Source: Bacillota bacterium (GTDB taxonomy: Bacteria > Bacillota > Clostridia > Lachnospirales > Cellulosilyticaceae). Taken from it: a DNA stretch of 64,000 bases. Shown here piece after piece: positions 15,469-25,286 of this stretch. The notes below the pieces were generated by a model, which made no database searches, was not told where the DNA came from, and saw nothing but the letters and a program-made list of their open reading frames with translations. The stretch's first letter is position 1, and each line of letters begins with the position of its first letter. The stretch lies in assembly GCA_023410675.1 (NCBI GenBank), contig JAEYPM010000038.1, positions 62,001-126,000 on the forward strand. The letters are read 5' to 3'. The position numbers and the translations under genes were made by a program.

Positions 15469-18420
15469 ATGAGAACAACAGTTGCAAGAGAAATTTTGAT
15501 GTTACCGTATGAAAAGGCACAGCAATACTTTAAGGATGAACTCAATAAAAGTCTTCAGTATGATAGCTGTTTTATATCTGTAGGAATGGAAAATGTTATT
15601 GTGGTAGGTGGATTTGAATCCTTAGTGCCTGCTATTAGAGAGTTTTATAAGGATGAGGTGTTGGCAAACTATTTGGATAGCTTAGAAACCAGTGCATCTC
15701 ATTTATTTAATCTAAATTGGGATCAAAAAAGGGTTTCCTATTATATATATAAGAAAAATGAAGTATTAGAAAAAGAATTAGATGCTACACTTGCTGATAG
15801 AATGTATAATATTTGCCAAGGCTATAAAGAGTGGGCAGGGGTTATCAATGAAAATGGGGAACACGTTATTAATCTTAAAAATCCTGTGCCAGGTCCACAC
15901 TTTTATACTAACATGCTTCTTGGCGATCGTATGAATACGAATATTGCCCTTCAATCTACACCAAAAAGTGTTATTGATCGATTAGGGGGAGGAAGCTTTA
16001 GATCACATGCAGCAACACAAGTTTTAGCAACAAGATGGGACATGCTTCCTGAAGAAAATGGGTTTCCTGCAAATAGACAATTTTACATAGTAGAAGATGG
16101 CAAACAAATTTTTTATTCAGCAGATGTATTAGATGGAAACGTTGAAAAAGCGTATTGTATTCATTCACAAAACAATACCCGTATAGAATATGAGACAAAA
16201 TGTGGACTTAAGATTAAAAGAACAATCTTTTTATTGCCTCAGTATGACAATCTTCCAGTAGCCACTGAAGTACAAAGAATAGAGATTGTTAATACATCAA
16301 ATAAGAAAAGAAATTTAAAAATAGTTACGACAGGAATGTTTGGAGCAGCTCTTCCACATGCACTTATGGAGGATGTTGTTTATTCAACAGTTATTATGCA
16401 GTCTAAGGTACTTGCTGATGAAGAAGGCAATATGCTTGCCTATATTCCTAGTTATTATCCTGAAGAAGCAAAGACTAATGTGCGTTTTACTTCGCTTGTT
16501 GGTTATACCAAGGAGAAGAAACACTATGCCCATGAACTATGCACTCAGTATACAGAGTTTGTTGGTAGTGGCAATCTTCAAAGGCCACAGGGCGTAGCTA
16601 AGCTTAGCAATAGATTAAGCACTAAAGGGCCAGGATTTTTTGCACTTGGTTTAAATTTATCATTAGATGTAAATGAGACAAGCTATGCAGATACTTTTAC
16701 AGGTTTAGTATCTACCTTTGAAACGACTGCGGTTCCAGAACAGCTTGTTTCAGAGCAGATAAAGAATTTACATAGCCAATTTGATAAGGCTGAAGCAGTT
16801 AATAAGTCTTTAGACCAAAATAGTGATAATTATGCGAAGTACTGTAGCTATCTTCAAATTCAAACAGGCGATAAAAAGTTTGACACTTATGTTAATAAAA
16901 ACTTACCTTTCCAAGTGCTCTATCAAACCTTTGTATCTAGATCCTTTGATTTAACACAGAAGGGATATAGAGAAATTGGCTTTAGGGAGATACAAGATAT
17001 TTTTGTTTCTTTATATTATTTAGTATCTATGGGTAAAAATGATTTTACTAAATCACTTCTTAAAGAATGGATATCTAAAGTATTTGACTTTGGGTATGTT
17101 TATCATAACTTCTTCTGGCAAGGTAAGGAAGCTGGTAAATGGTCTGATGATGGGCTTTGGTTATTGCAAGCTGTCTATCGATACATTAGCTATACTGGAG
17201 AAATAGACTTCTTAGATGCATGTTACCCAGTAGCTGGAGAAGAAGACAAGACAAGATGTGTTTATGAAACCCTTAAATCAATAATTAACTACTCAAGTGA
17301 AATCTCAATAGGAGAGCATGGTATGCCCCTTATAGATTTTGCTGACTGGAATGATTGTCTGCAGATTGATAACGACTATATAAGTGGTCCTGAAAAAGAA
17401 AGATTATACAAACAAGGAGCTAGCGAAAAAGAAATTAGTAATGGCGACTCTGAAAGTGTTATGAATGCATTTTTATTAAAGCTTGCTATTGATCATATGA
17501 TAAATTTTGCAGAAGCTAAAAATGACGCAGCATATGTAGATTATCTTAATAAGTTAGCTGAAAAACTTACTGCATCCATTCAAAAACATGCATGGAAGGA
17601 AGATTTCTTTGCAAGGGTGCTATTTAATAGATATGGCGATGAAATTACCTATTTAGGAGCTAAGGGAGATGGGTTCTCAGCAGATTCTAATATAGATGGA
17701 ACTTACTTCTTAAATTCATTTAGCTGGTCGATTTTATCTGGTGTAGCGACTGAAGAGCAAATAGGTATCATGCTTGATCAAATCGAAAAATATCTTAAGA
17801 CACCATTTGGACTAATCCTTATGAGTCCAACAGATCTTTCAAAAGTTGCTAAGAAGACAGCAACAGGTCACTATTTCCCTGGGGATAGAGAAAATGCTGG
17901 TGTATTTAAGCACGCAACGATGATGGGAACAGCGGCAATGCTTCAGGCTGCAAAATCAGTAAAAGATAAGGCTTTAGCAAAAAGACTTTCAGATTTAGCA
18001 TTTTGGATGTTAGATTTAGTGCTTCCTTATAGGACATTAGAAAAACCATTTGAGATTTGTGGTAATCCAAGATGGTGTACACAGTACAATAATAGTCAAA
18101 CAGGTGAAAATATCGGGCCTACACTCAGTGGTACTTCAACATGGATGCTTATTACACTTATTGATATGCTGGGCATTGATTACAAAGAGCATAAATTAGT
18201 TTTAAATCCAATCTTAAAGGAAGAGGATGAGTATATAACGTATACGGTGCGTTTCTTTAGCTCTTATTATAAGGTTACAATCACTAAGCCAAAGGGTATT
18301 TATAGAGTAATAGATGATGCCTATGTACTGACTTTAGATAATATGCAGGTGTCAGGAAATGAAATTAAATTAGTTGATGATCATATGACACATGAAGTTA
18401 TCCTTAACTTTACAAAATAA
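15469..18420 (+). CDS. GH94-family glycoside phosphorylase
   Basis: A 983-aa enzyme with the GH94 layout: an N-terminal beta-sandwich (about residues 1-310) and a C-terminal (alpha/alpha)6 barrel. The DFADWNDCL segment near residue 625 holds the general-acid aspartate of GH94 (DWND). GH94 enzymes split beta-glucosidic bonds with phosphate to give glucose 1-phosphate; family activities include cellobiose, cellodextrin, chitobiose and beta-1,2-glucan phosphorylases, and the specific substrate cannot be told here. No signal peptide, so it works on imported oligosaccharides. GAGAAAAGGAG precedes the ATG and a TATAAT at 15429-15434 may be its -10 box. It fits the GH9 cellulase elsewhere in the window. 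Confidence 0.88.
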   Translation: MRTTVAREILMLPYEKAQQYFKDELNKSLQYDSCFISVGMENVIVVGGFESLVPAIREFYKDEVLANYLDSLETSASHLFNLNWDQKRVSYYIYKKNEVLEKELDATLADRMYNICQGYKEWAGVINENGEHVINLKNPVPGPHFYTNMLLGDRMNTNIALQSTPKSVIDRLGGGSFRSHAATQVLATRWDMLPEENGFPANRQFYIVEDGKQIFYSADVLDGNVEKAYCIHSQNNTRIEYETKCGLKIKRTIFLLPQYDNLPVATEVQRIEIVNTSNKKRNLKIVTTGMFGAALPHALMEDVVYSTVIMQSKVLADEEGNMLAYIPSYYPEEAKTNVRFTSLVGYTKEKKHYAHELCTQYTEFVGSGNLQRPQGVAKLSNRLSTKGPGFFALGLNLSLDVNETSYADTFTGLVSTFETTAVPEQLVSEQIKNLHSQFDKAEAVNKSLDQNSDNYAKYCSYLQIQTGDKKFDTYVNKNLPFQVLYQTFVSRSFDLTQKGYREIGFREIQDIFVSLYYLVSMGKNDFTKSLLKEWISKVFDFGYVYHNFFWQGKEAGKWSDDGLWLLQAVYRYISYTGEIDFLDACYPVAGEEDKTRCVYETLKSIINYSSEISIGEHGMPLIDFADWNDCLQIDNDYISGPEKERLYKQGASEKEISNGDSESVMNAFLLKLAIDHMINFAEAKNDAAYVDYLNKLAEKLTASIQKHAWKEDFFARVLFNRYGDEITYLGAKGDGFSADSNIDGTYFLNSFSWSILSGVATEEQIGIMLDQIEKYLKTPFGLILMSPTDLSKVAKKTATGHYFPGDRENAGVFKHATMMGTAAMLQAAKSVKDKALAKRLSDLAFWMLDLVLPYRTLEKPFEICGNPRWCTQYNNSQTGENIGPTLSGTSTWMLITLIDMLGIDYKEHKLVLNPILKEEDEYITYTVRFFSSYYKVTITKPKGIYRVIDDAYVLTLDNMQVSGNEIKLVDDHMTHEVILNFTK

Positions 18421-18430
18421 TTGTATTAAT

Positions 18431-18470
18431 AAAACAACTTGGATGAGTTAACGATTCAAGTTGTTTTTTT
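18431..18470 (+). terminator. Intrinsic terminator after the GH94 gene
   Basis: AAAACAACTTG (18431-18441) and CAAGTTGTTTT (18457-18467) form an 11-bp stem, loop of 15 nt, followed by further T residues. Confidence 0.85.
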
Positions 18471-18575
18471 AATAAGCTTTTGGAGGAATCAATAAATAAA
18501 TAAACAGGCTTTTAAGAATTTTGTTAGAATTTTAGGTATATATAATACAAGTTTTATGATAATATAATAGATACA

Positions 18576-18742
18576 GAGCAGGGTAAAGTATTGAGCGTTA
18601 AGTGCTATTGTTACGGAATGTTGAACATAGACGAAAACCTTATTTTGGTTGCGGTTCATTACTTGCATTCACTGCAATATTATTATTGATTATCTATAAT
18701 AAAATTGTTCTGAAGACCAGCTCCTTATACCATTTTAAGGAG
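18576..18742 (+). promoter_or_regulatory. THF (tetrahydrofolate) riboswitch with ribosome-site hairpin
   Basis: The aptamer spans about 18576-18677. It contains GCGTTAAGTG (18595-18604), GGAATGTTG, CGAAAACC and GGTTGCGGTTCATTACTTGC in the order and spacing of the THF riboswitch, closed by GCAG (18578-18581) with CTGC (18672-18675). TATAAT at 18563-18568 is a fitting -10 box. Downstream, CTCCTT (18721-18726) pairs with AAGGAG (18737-18742), the ribosome binding site of the transporter gene, and TTTTT follows, so the platform may block translation or terminate transcription when folate is ample. The genes it controls, a folate ECF component and folC, agree. Confidence 0.85.
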
Positions 18743-18750
18743 GCATTTTT

Positions 18751-19533
18751 ATGCAAAAAAATAATCATTTAAACATCTTTTCACTCTCTTCTACAGCTTT
18801 ACTAGTAGCCATCAGTATTGTTTTAGGACGACTAGCCACGCTTTATATTCCTTTATTTGGATTTCCAGCCGTACGATTTTCAGTTACGAATATTCCTATT
18901 TTTATCGCAGGTGCACTTTTTGGCGGCGTATATGGGGCAATAGCAGGTTTTTTAAGTGATATCATTAATTTTATTTTAACAGGAGGAGCAAATGGAGGTT
19001 ACCATTTTGGATTTACACTGAACGCCATTCTTATAGGTCTTATTCCTGGAATATTTTTTGCAAAGTTTAGAAAAAGCAAAAAGCCAATGTCTTATTTTAT
19101 GGTCAATAGTGTCTTTTCCATACTAGCAATGGTGGGTGCAATTATCTATATTAATTTTATTGGCATCAAAGAATTAGAGAATATGGAACAAATCTGGGGA
19201 CTAGAAAGTCCTCTATTCCTAAGTATGATCATGATCGTTCTTGTTGTGCTATTAAATGGCGTCAACTATGTGCTTCAAAAGAAGTTTTCAGATAAGGATC
19301 ATATTTATGCTATTGATAAAATTATTTTTGTCAGTATTATAAGTTTTATTATTGTTCAGCTTGTTTTAACACCGATATGGGTTAAGGATCTCTATAATAT
19401 TCCTATTATTACATCGATTATGGTGAGGCTTTTTAAATGCATGATCGATATTCCACTACAAGTTGCTGCAATCTACACTATATTAAAAGCAATCCCATAT
19501 AAGATAAAGGGGAAAAATATATGCAAGGCATAG
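18751..19533 (+). CDS. folT: Folate-type ECF transporter S component (FolT-like)
   Basis: A 260-aa membrane protein with about six segments and the ECF S-component pattern: FGFPAVRFSVTNIPIFIAGALFGG near residue 30-53, FLSDIINFILTGGANGGYHFGFTLNAILIGLIPG near 72-105. S components bind the vitamin and dock on a shared EcfAAT energy module, which is not in the window. The THF riboswitch directly upstream identifies the ligand as folate. It overlaps folC by 13 nt. Confidence 0.88.
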   Translation: MQKNNHLNIFSLSSTALLVAISIVLGRLATLYIPLFGFPAVRFSVTNIPIFIAGALFGGVYGAIAGFLSDIINFILTGGANGGYHFGFTLNAILIGLIPGIFFAKFRKSKKPMSYFMVNSVFSILAMVGAIIYINFIGIKELENMEQIWGLESPLFLSMIMIVLVVLLNGVNYVLQKKFSDKDHIYAIDKIIFVSIISFIIVQLVLTPIWVKDLYNIPIITSIMVRLFKCMIDIPLQVAAIYTILKAIPYKIKGKNICKA

Positions 19534-20816
19534 AAGAAGTACAATATTTAGAATCTCTTAATAGTCCTGTTATTAAATTAGGGCTTAGTGAGATTAAAGA
19601 ACTTTTAAATAGACTAGGGAATCCAGAGAATAAGCTTACGATTATTCATGTAGCAGGAACTAATGGCAAGGGTTCTGTGTGTCAGTTTATAAGGAGCATT
19701 TTGCAGGAAAAAGGGAAAACAGTTGGTGTCTTTTCTTCGCCACATTTACTGAAGGTCAATGAATCAATTCGTATTGATAATAGAGATATCACCGATAAAG
19801 ACCTGTCTTATTATATATGCAGAGTAAAAGAAGTTATTGATGTTCTGCACAAGGAAGAAGTATATCCCACTTATTTTGAGGTGCTCACAGCACTAGCATT
19901 TTTATATTTTTATGATAGACAGGTAGATTTTGTCATCTTAGAAGTAGGGCTAGGGGGAGCACTAGATGCTACAAATGTGATTGAAAAGTCACTAGTATCT
20001 GTTATTACTAAGATTTCAATGGACCATGTAGATTTTTTGGGCGATACTTTAGAAAAGATTGCTGAGCAAAAAGCTGGAATTATTAAGGATGGTGGTATGG
20101 TTATAACACCGATTCAAGATGACGCAGTAATGAAGGTTATCAAGGAACGCTGTGCTAAGCAGCATGCAGAGCTATTATGTATGGACTCAAAACAGATGAC
20201 ACAACTTAAGACAAGTGAAGAGGGGACGCATTTTCTATTTGAAGGGGTAGACTATGCACTTCAGATGATTGGTGCACATCAGGCTTATAACTGTAGTATA
20301 GCGATTAAAGTAACGAAGTGGCTTTGCAAAAAGGGGTTATTAGAACTTACTCAAGAGGATATTAAGAGAGGAGTTTTTAAAGCTACATGGCAAGGGCGTT
20401 TTGAGAAGGTTAATGATAAGCCTAAGATATTTGTGGATGGGGCACACAATCTAGATGGTATTAACGCCTTAGCATCTACCATGGATTGTCTAAAAACTAG
20501 TTATAGGATAGGCATCATTGGTATTTTAAGAGATAAAGAAATAGATGAAATGTTAAAAGTTATACACCCTAAGTTTGACGTACTTATTGTAGCTAAGCCC
20601 AATAACCCAAGAGCCATGGAAGTTGATGTGCTAGCGAAAAAGATAAGGAGCTATCATCACCATGCGATAGAGGCAAAAAGTATAAGTCAAGCGGTTAAAG
20701 AGGCTCTAGAGCTAAGTAAGATAAATGCGGATGCATGTATTATTGCTTTTGGGTCCCTCTATATGATAGGAGAAGTACGCAGTCTTTTTTGTAAAAAGAA
20801 ACATATAAACATATAA
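19521..20816 (+). CDS. folC: Folylpolyglutamate synthase / dihydrofolate synthase (FolC)
   Basis: A 431-aa Mur-ligase-family enzyme. The P-loop is AGTNGKGSVCQF (about residues 44-55), followed by FSSPHLLKVNESIRI and the DHVDFLGDTLEKIAEQKAGIIK segment that holds the catalytic lysine region; WQGRFE and DGAHNLDG are the C-terminal FolC motifs. It adds glutamates to folates and so keeps imported folate in the cell, matching the transporter it overlaps. The 3' end is a CATATAAA 8-mer repeated three times that runs through the stop codon. Confidence 0.93.
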   Translation: MQGIEEVQYLESLNSPVIKLGLSEIKELLNRLGNPENKLTIIHVAGTNGKGSVCQFIRSILQEKGKTVGVFSSPHLLKVNESIRIDNRDITDKDLSYYICRVKEVIDVLHKEEVYPTYFEVLTALAFLYFYDRQVDFVILEVGLGGALDATNVIEKSLVSVITKISMDHVDFLGDTLEKIAEQKAGIIKDGGMVITPIQDDAVMKVIKERCAKQHAELLCMDSKQMTQLKTSEEGTHFLFEGVDYALQMIGAHQAYNCSIAIKVTKWLCKKGLLELTQEDIKRGVFKATWQGRFEKVNDKPKIFVDGAHNLDGINALASTMDCLKTSYRIGIIGILRDKEIDEMLKVIHPKFDVLIVAKPNNPRAMEVDVLAKKIRSYHHHAIEAKSISQAVKEALELSKINADACIIAFGSLYMIGEVRSLFCKKKHINI

Positions 20817-20845
20817 ACATATAAACAATAAAGGGGGCATAAAGT

Positions 20846-23383
20846 GTGGATAACTTGCAATTTGATCAGATGCTTGGGGATATTTTAAGTAAGCAAAAAG
20901 AAGTTACAAAGGTATATGAAGATTTATTAAAAGCCTATGAAAAAAGTGACCTAACAACTGAGAATAAGAAGCTAAAGCAAGAGCTTGATACTCTTCAAAA
21001 AGAGTTTTCTAATTTAAGTACTGAGTATCAAAAGGTAAGAGAGGAAGCACAAAAATTAAGATGGAGTCTAAGCGAACATATACTTAATGAAAGACTTACT
21101 ATCATAGATAAAACCAAACAAAGAGTAGATATTTATTTTAATAGTGCAGATTCAAGAGCTGATAACGCACTTAAAAGACTCGAATACCATGTAAACTCAG
21201 AGCTTGATAAAATTCACCATGTACTTAAAGATGAACTTTTAGGTAGTCAAAATATATTTGAGAGGGAAATTAGCGAACTTAAAAATAGAGTGCAAAGAGT
21301 TGCAACAGCCAAGAAAGCACAGCTTCTTGAAAAACATACTGCCTTGAAAGAATCAACAAGTAGCACACTGAGTAACATTAAAGAACAACCGCTTACAGAA
21401 GAGATGGTACAAAAAAGACTAAAGCAAAATAACATGGAAGCAAAAATTGGTCTTCACTGGATGAGTAAAATAGGAATCTTTATTATTTTAATAGGGATTA
21501 TTACAGCTATGAACTATACCTTTACAAACCTATTAAATAATTATGCAAAAGGACTAATGGGCTTAGTGATTGGCATCATTTTTCTCTTGGGCGGTGAGTG
21601 GCTGAATAGGAAAAGTAAGAAGGTATTTGCTTATGCACTGATTGGAGGGGGCATTGGCACCCTTTACATAACCCTTTTTAGCAGTGTATTTATTCTAGAC
21701 ATTCTGAGTATGCCAGTAGCATCACTACTCGCTGTTTTGGTAAGTATAACCACCTTTATATTAAGTATTCGCTATCATTCTAGGACTATTAGTAGCCTTG
21801 GACTTATTGGCGGTTATTTGCCTTTCTTAGCTTTTGCATATATGAATAGGGGATTATCTGGTGTTGAGATTTATGTGGGCATGCTATATGTGTTGATGCT
21901 TCACCTAGTCACACTGATTATTTCAAAATACAAAGACTGGAGTGTGCTGCAGTATATAAGTTTTTTCTGTAATATACCGATTTTAATCTATTTGATATAC
22001 TTAGCATCTGACCATCCATACATATCTATTGTATATAGTCTTGTCACTTTTACGATGTATTTGGCCATTATTTTAATTTATCCACTTTATTATAAAAAGA
22101 GACTGAGTGATGGAAAGATTGTTGTCCTTGCTATGAATACTTTTATAAGTTCCGTTGTTTTATATGACCTTTTTTCTAATACAGATTTAGATGCTTATAA
22201 GGGCCTTCTTGCACTAGTATTTTGTCTTGTTTACTTTGCCTTAAGTAATATAGCAAGAAAACTTTCGCCAGAAGAAAAAAGTATGCAGAGAATATTTAAT
22301 GTTACGGCTCTTACCTTTGCCATTCTCATCATTCCTTTCCAGTTAGATACAATCTATCTTATGATGGGCTGGCTTATAGAGGCATTACTTCTTATTTTTG
22401 TTGGCACACGTTTAAAAGATAAAAGGTTGGAATATGGTGGTCTTATTGTTTTTATACTATGCATTTTAAGCTTTTACTTTACTATAGTAGATGCCTATTA
22501 TCTAAGCGAAGGTCAAGTGATTTTAAGATTTTCAATGATTGTCTTAGGTCTATGTACAGTCCTTTATAGCTATTTAATGAAAGCAAAAGATGATGAAAAT
22601 TACTTATTTACATCAAAAGGAACACTTTTGATCATCTATAAATATTTTACTGTTTTTCATGTATGGATTTACTTAATCTATATTTTCAACAAGCTATATA
22701 ATCATTATTTAATGCCATTAGATCATCTTGTTGACCATGAAGTATGTATGGCACTGCTATTTGTTATTGCCACAGCTTTAGTTTCTTTCATTATTACGGC
22801 TATTCCATTACTCTATGATAAAGCAATACGCTATGTAAGCATGGGTGGGTATATTATAGCTGATGGGGTCTGTTTGCTTATGAATTTTACAAGATACACA
22901 GGACAAAGGCCATTAACCCTACTTGCTGGAATTATTCTTGTGCTTTATAACATCCTTGTGTTTATCAGTGTGAAGGATCTTATTAAAAGGTTATTGTCTC
23001 AAACGAAAGCGAACTTTGAAGTCTATCCACTTGTACTTTCTCTATATCTTATGTGGAACATGACAGTAGTACTGAATACACAAATAGGTATTGAGTTTGC
23101 GAGTATGACTATGAATATTATATATATTGTTTCAGCATTCTTATTTATTATTTTTGGCTTTAAATATAGGTACCGCTTGGTGCGCTATTGGGGACTGGTT
23201 CTGGCAATATTATCTATAGGAAGGCTATTCTTATTTGGTATTGCAGCAGATAAGCCAATAGAATATAAGTTAATATCTTATTTTAGTTTTGGTATTATCT
23301 TACTTGGTATTTCTTATCTTTATCAAAAATTTAGTAAGGCACTTGAGATTTCAGTTCCTGTAGATAAAGAAAAAGAGGATTAA
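20846..23383 (+). CDS. DUF2339-type polytopic membrane protein with N-terminal coiled coil
   Basis: An 845-aa protein. Residues 1-200 are soluble, with long coiled-coil stretches (STEYQKVREEAQKLRWSLSEHIL), and residues 205-840 contain more than 20 hydrophobic segments. GLHWMSKIGIFIILIGIITA followed by GLVIGIIFLLGGEW and ALIGGGIGTLYITLFS is the DUF2339 pattern. Function unknown for the family. The GTG start at 20846 has AAGGGGG upstream. It follows folC by 29 nt and may share the folate-controlled transcript, though nothing suggests a folate role. Confidence 0.85.
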   Translation: MDNLQFDQMLGDILSKQKEVTKVYEDLLKAYEKSDLTTENKKLKQELDTLQKEFSNLSTEYQKVREEAQKLRWSLSEHILNERLTIIDKTKQRVDIYFNSADSRADNALKRLEYHVNSELDKIHHVLKDELLGSQNIFEREISELKNRVQRVATAKKAQLLEKHTALKESTSSTLSNIKEQPLTEEMVQKRLKQNNMEAKIGLHWMSKIGIFIILIGIITAMNYTFTNLLNNYAKGLMGLVIGIIFLLGGEWLNRKSKKVFAYALIGGGIGTLYITLFSSVFILDILSMPVASLLAVLVSITTFILSIRYHSRTISSLGLIGGYLPFLAFAYMNRGLSGVEIYVGMLYVLMLHLVTLIISKYKDWSVLQYISFFCNIPILIYLIYLASDHPYISIVYSLVTFTMYLAIILIYPLYYKKRLSDGKIVVLAMNTFISSVVLYDLFSNTDLDAYKGLLALVFCLVYFALSNIARKLSPEEKSMQRIFNVTALTFAILIIPFQLDTIYLMMGWLIEALLLIFVGTRLKDKRLEYGGLIVFILCILSFYFTIVDAYYLSEGQVILRFSMIVLGLCTVLYSYLMKAKDDENYLFTSKGTLLIIYKYFTVFHVWIYLIYIFNKLYNHYLMPLDHLVDHEVCMALLFVIATALVSFIITAIPLLYDKAIRYVSMGGYIIADGVCLLMNFTRYTGQRPLTLLAGIILVLYNILVFISVKDLIKRLLSQTKANFEVYPLVLSLYLMWNMTVVLNTQIGIEFASMTMNIIYIVSAFLFIIFGFKYRYRLVRYWGLVLAILSIGRLFLFGIAADKPIEYKLISYFSFGIILLGISYLYQKFSKALEISVPVDKEKED

Positions 23384-23394
23384 TTAAAAGAACA

Positions 23395-23423
23395 TTGCGA
23401 GTAAGATAGAAAAATGGTAAAAT
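23395..23423 (+). promoter_or_regulatory. Promoter of the paaK-ACT pair
   Basis: TTGCGA (23395-23400), 17-nt spacer, TAAAAT (23418-23423) with TGG just before it (extended -10). Confidence 0.5.
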
Positions 23424-23468
23424 TTCAAGTAATGAAAGTGAAAGCTTTTAATAAAGGAGGCGTCATTA

Positions 23469-24770
23469 GTGGGGTATTGGCAAAAAGAAGAGACAGTTAG
23501 TTTAGAAGAAAAACGACAGATTCAAACAGAAAGGCTTATTAAAACTGTTAATAGAGTATACAATAATGTACCTTTTTACAGAAATAAAATGGAGGAACTG
23601 GGAATAGAACCAGGGGACATTAAAAGTATAGATGATCTAAAGTTACTACCTTTTACAACCAAGCAAGATTTAAGAGATCATTATCCATATAAGCTATTTG
23701 CAGCACCAATGAGTGAAGTTGTGCGTATTCATGCATCATCAGGGACCACAGGACAACCAACGGTAGTTGGCTATACAAAAAATGATATTGAGATGTGGTC
23801 TGATATGATGGCAAGGTGTTTAACAGCTTATGGTATGACAAAAGATGATATTGTTCAAAACGCTTATGGTTATGGACTTTTTACTGGTGGACTTGGTATG
23901 CACTATGGAGCAGAAAGAATTGGTGCAGCTGTTATTCCTATATCAGGTGGTAATACGAAAAAACAAATTCAGCTCATACAAGAGTTTGGTTCAACCGCGA
24001 TTAGCTGTACCCCATCTTACATTCTCTATATTGGTGAAAGTATGAGAAATATGGGGATAGATCCTAGAAGTACTAAACTTAAAGTCGGTGTATTTGGTGC
24101 AGAGCCTTGGACATTAGAAATGAGAGATCAAATAGAGGATATGTTTGGTATTAAGGCTATGGATATTTATGGGCTTAGTGAAGTGTTAGGGCCTGGTGTA
24201 GCCTTTGAATGTGAAAGTAGAGAAGGCATGCATATCAATGATGATCATTTTGTACCTGAAATTATTGATACAGATACACTAGAAGTTCTCCCAAATGGAG
24301 AAGAAGGTGAATTAGTCTTTACAATGATTACAAAAGAAGCCTTGCCACTTCTAAGATATAGAACAAGAGATATCACAAGATTACATAAAGGCACCTGCTC
24401 TTGTGGCAGAACACTAGTGAAAATGGATAAAGTAACTGGACGTAGTGATGATATGCTTATTATCCGTGGGGTCAATGTATTCCCATCACAAATAGAAAGT
24501 GTTCTTTTAAAGGTAGCAGAAACAGCACCACACTATGTACTTATCGTTGATCGAGTAAATAATTTAGATACTCTTGAAGTATGGGTTGAGGCTAAAGATA
24601 GCTTTATGGATGACTCTATGAAGTCTTTAGAGAAAATAGAAAGATATATTACAAATGAACTCTTAAGCTTGCTTGGTCTTCATGTCAAAGTAAAACTTGT
24701 TGAACCAAAAACCATAGAGCGTAGTGAAGGGAAAGCAAAACGTATTATTGATAGGAGAAATTTAAAATAA
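23469..24770 (+). CDS. paaK: Phenylacetate-CoA ligase
   Basis: A 433-aa adenylate-forming enzyme of the PaaK type. ASSGTTGQPTVVGYTKND (near residue 90) is the ATP-binding loop, DIYGLSEVLGPGVAFEC is the acyl-adenylate motif, RTRDI and TGRSDDMLIIRGVNVFPSQIE mark the C-terminal hinge. It activates phenylacetate or a related aryl acid with CoA. In clostridia such genes are paired with an ACT protein, as here 15 nt downstream, and commonly linked to indolepyruvate/aryl-pyruvate oxidoreductases, which are absent from this window. GTG start with AAAGGAGG upstream. Confidence 0.92.
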   Translation: MGYWQKEETVSLEEKRQIQTERLIKTVNRVYNNVPFYRNKMEELGIEPGDIKSIDDLKLLPFTTKQDLRDHYPYKLFAAPMSEVVRIHASSGTTGQPTVVGYTKNDIEMWSDMMARCLTAYGMTKDDIVQNAYGYGLFTGGLGMHYGAERIGAAVIPISGGNTKKQIQLIQEFGSTAISCTPSYILYIGESMRNMGIDPRSTKLKVGVFGAEPWTLEMRDQIEDMFGIKAMDIYGLSEVLGPGVAFECESREGMHINDDHFVPEIIDTDTLEVLPNGEEGELVFTMITKEALPLLRYRTRDITRLHKGTCSCGRTLVKMDKVTGRSDDMLIIRGVNVFPSQIESVLLKVAETAPHYVLIVDRVNNLDTLEVWVEAKDSFMDDSMKSLEKIERYITNELLSLLGLHVKVKLVEPKTIERSEGKAKRIIDRRNLK

Positions 24771-24785
24771 CCAGGAGGGGTAGTT

Positions 24786-25214
24786 ATGATTATTAAGCAG
24801 CTTTCAGTCTTTATTGAAAACACACCGGGTAGAATATGTGAGGTTATGGGGATTTTAGGAGATGCCAATATCAATGTATCCGCATTATCTATAGCGGATG
24901 CACCTGATTATGGGATTATGAGGCTCATTGTAACGGATCCTGACGAGGCCTATAAGCTTTTAGTGGAAGCAGAATTTTTAGTTAAAAAGACGCCTGTTAT
25001 TTGTTGCAAGGTACCCGATACACCAGGAGGCTTAAGAAGGATTCTAACTTATCTTGCACAAGAAAATATTAGTATTGAGTATATGTATGCTTTTTCTATA
25101 GGACAAGATGCATCCATTATGATCCGCACAGAAGATTGTGAGAAGACCATAGAAATTTTATCAAAGCATAAACTGGAGCTTGTTTGTGCAAGTGAAATCT
25201 ATCAGCTCGATTAA
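24786..25214 (+). CDS. Tandem ACT-domain protein
   Basis: A 142-aa protein of two ACT repeats (about residues 3-65 and 70-140), each beginning with an amino-acid-binding type start (SVFIENTPGRICEVMGILGDANINV; CKVPDTPGGLRRILTYLAQENISI). ACT domains sense amino acids. The gene sits 15 nt after paaK, so it probably tunes aromatic amino-acid catabolism. CCAGGAGGGG precedes the ATG. Confidence 0.9.
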   Translation: MIIKQLSVFIENTPGRICEVMGILGDANINVSALSIADAPDYGIMRLIVTDPDEAYKLLVEAEFLVKKTPVICCKVPDTPGGLRRILTYLAQENISIEYMYAFSIGQDASIMIRTEDCEKTIEILSKHKLELVCASEIYQLD

Positions 25215-25254
25215 TCGTTTTAGTTTGAGAGAATGAATTTTGGGGATTAATGAT

Positions 25255-25286
25255 AAAAGGATAGCAGCTTTTGCTGCTATCCTTTT
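25255..25286. terminator. Bidirectional intrinsic terminator
   Basis: AAAAGGATAGCAGC (25255-25268) and GCTGCTATCCTTTT (25273-25286) form a perfect 14-bp stem with a TTTT loop and T-runs on both strands. It ends the ACT gene on the plus strand and contains the stop codon of the thioesterase gene on the minus strand. Confidence 0.92.

Noticed and set aside
15237..15545. A 102-aa minus-strand ORF across the candidate retron RNA
   Set aside because: No ribosome binding site or family similarity; it is a by-product of the paired RNA element and the start of the GH94 gene.
20808..20830. Three tandem copies of CATATAAA at the end of folC
   Set aside because: Too short for a CRISPR or functional array; most likely slippage around the stop codon.
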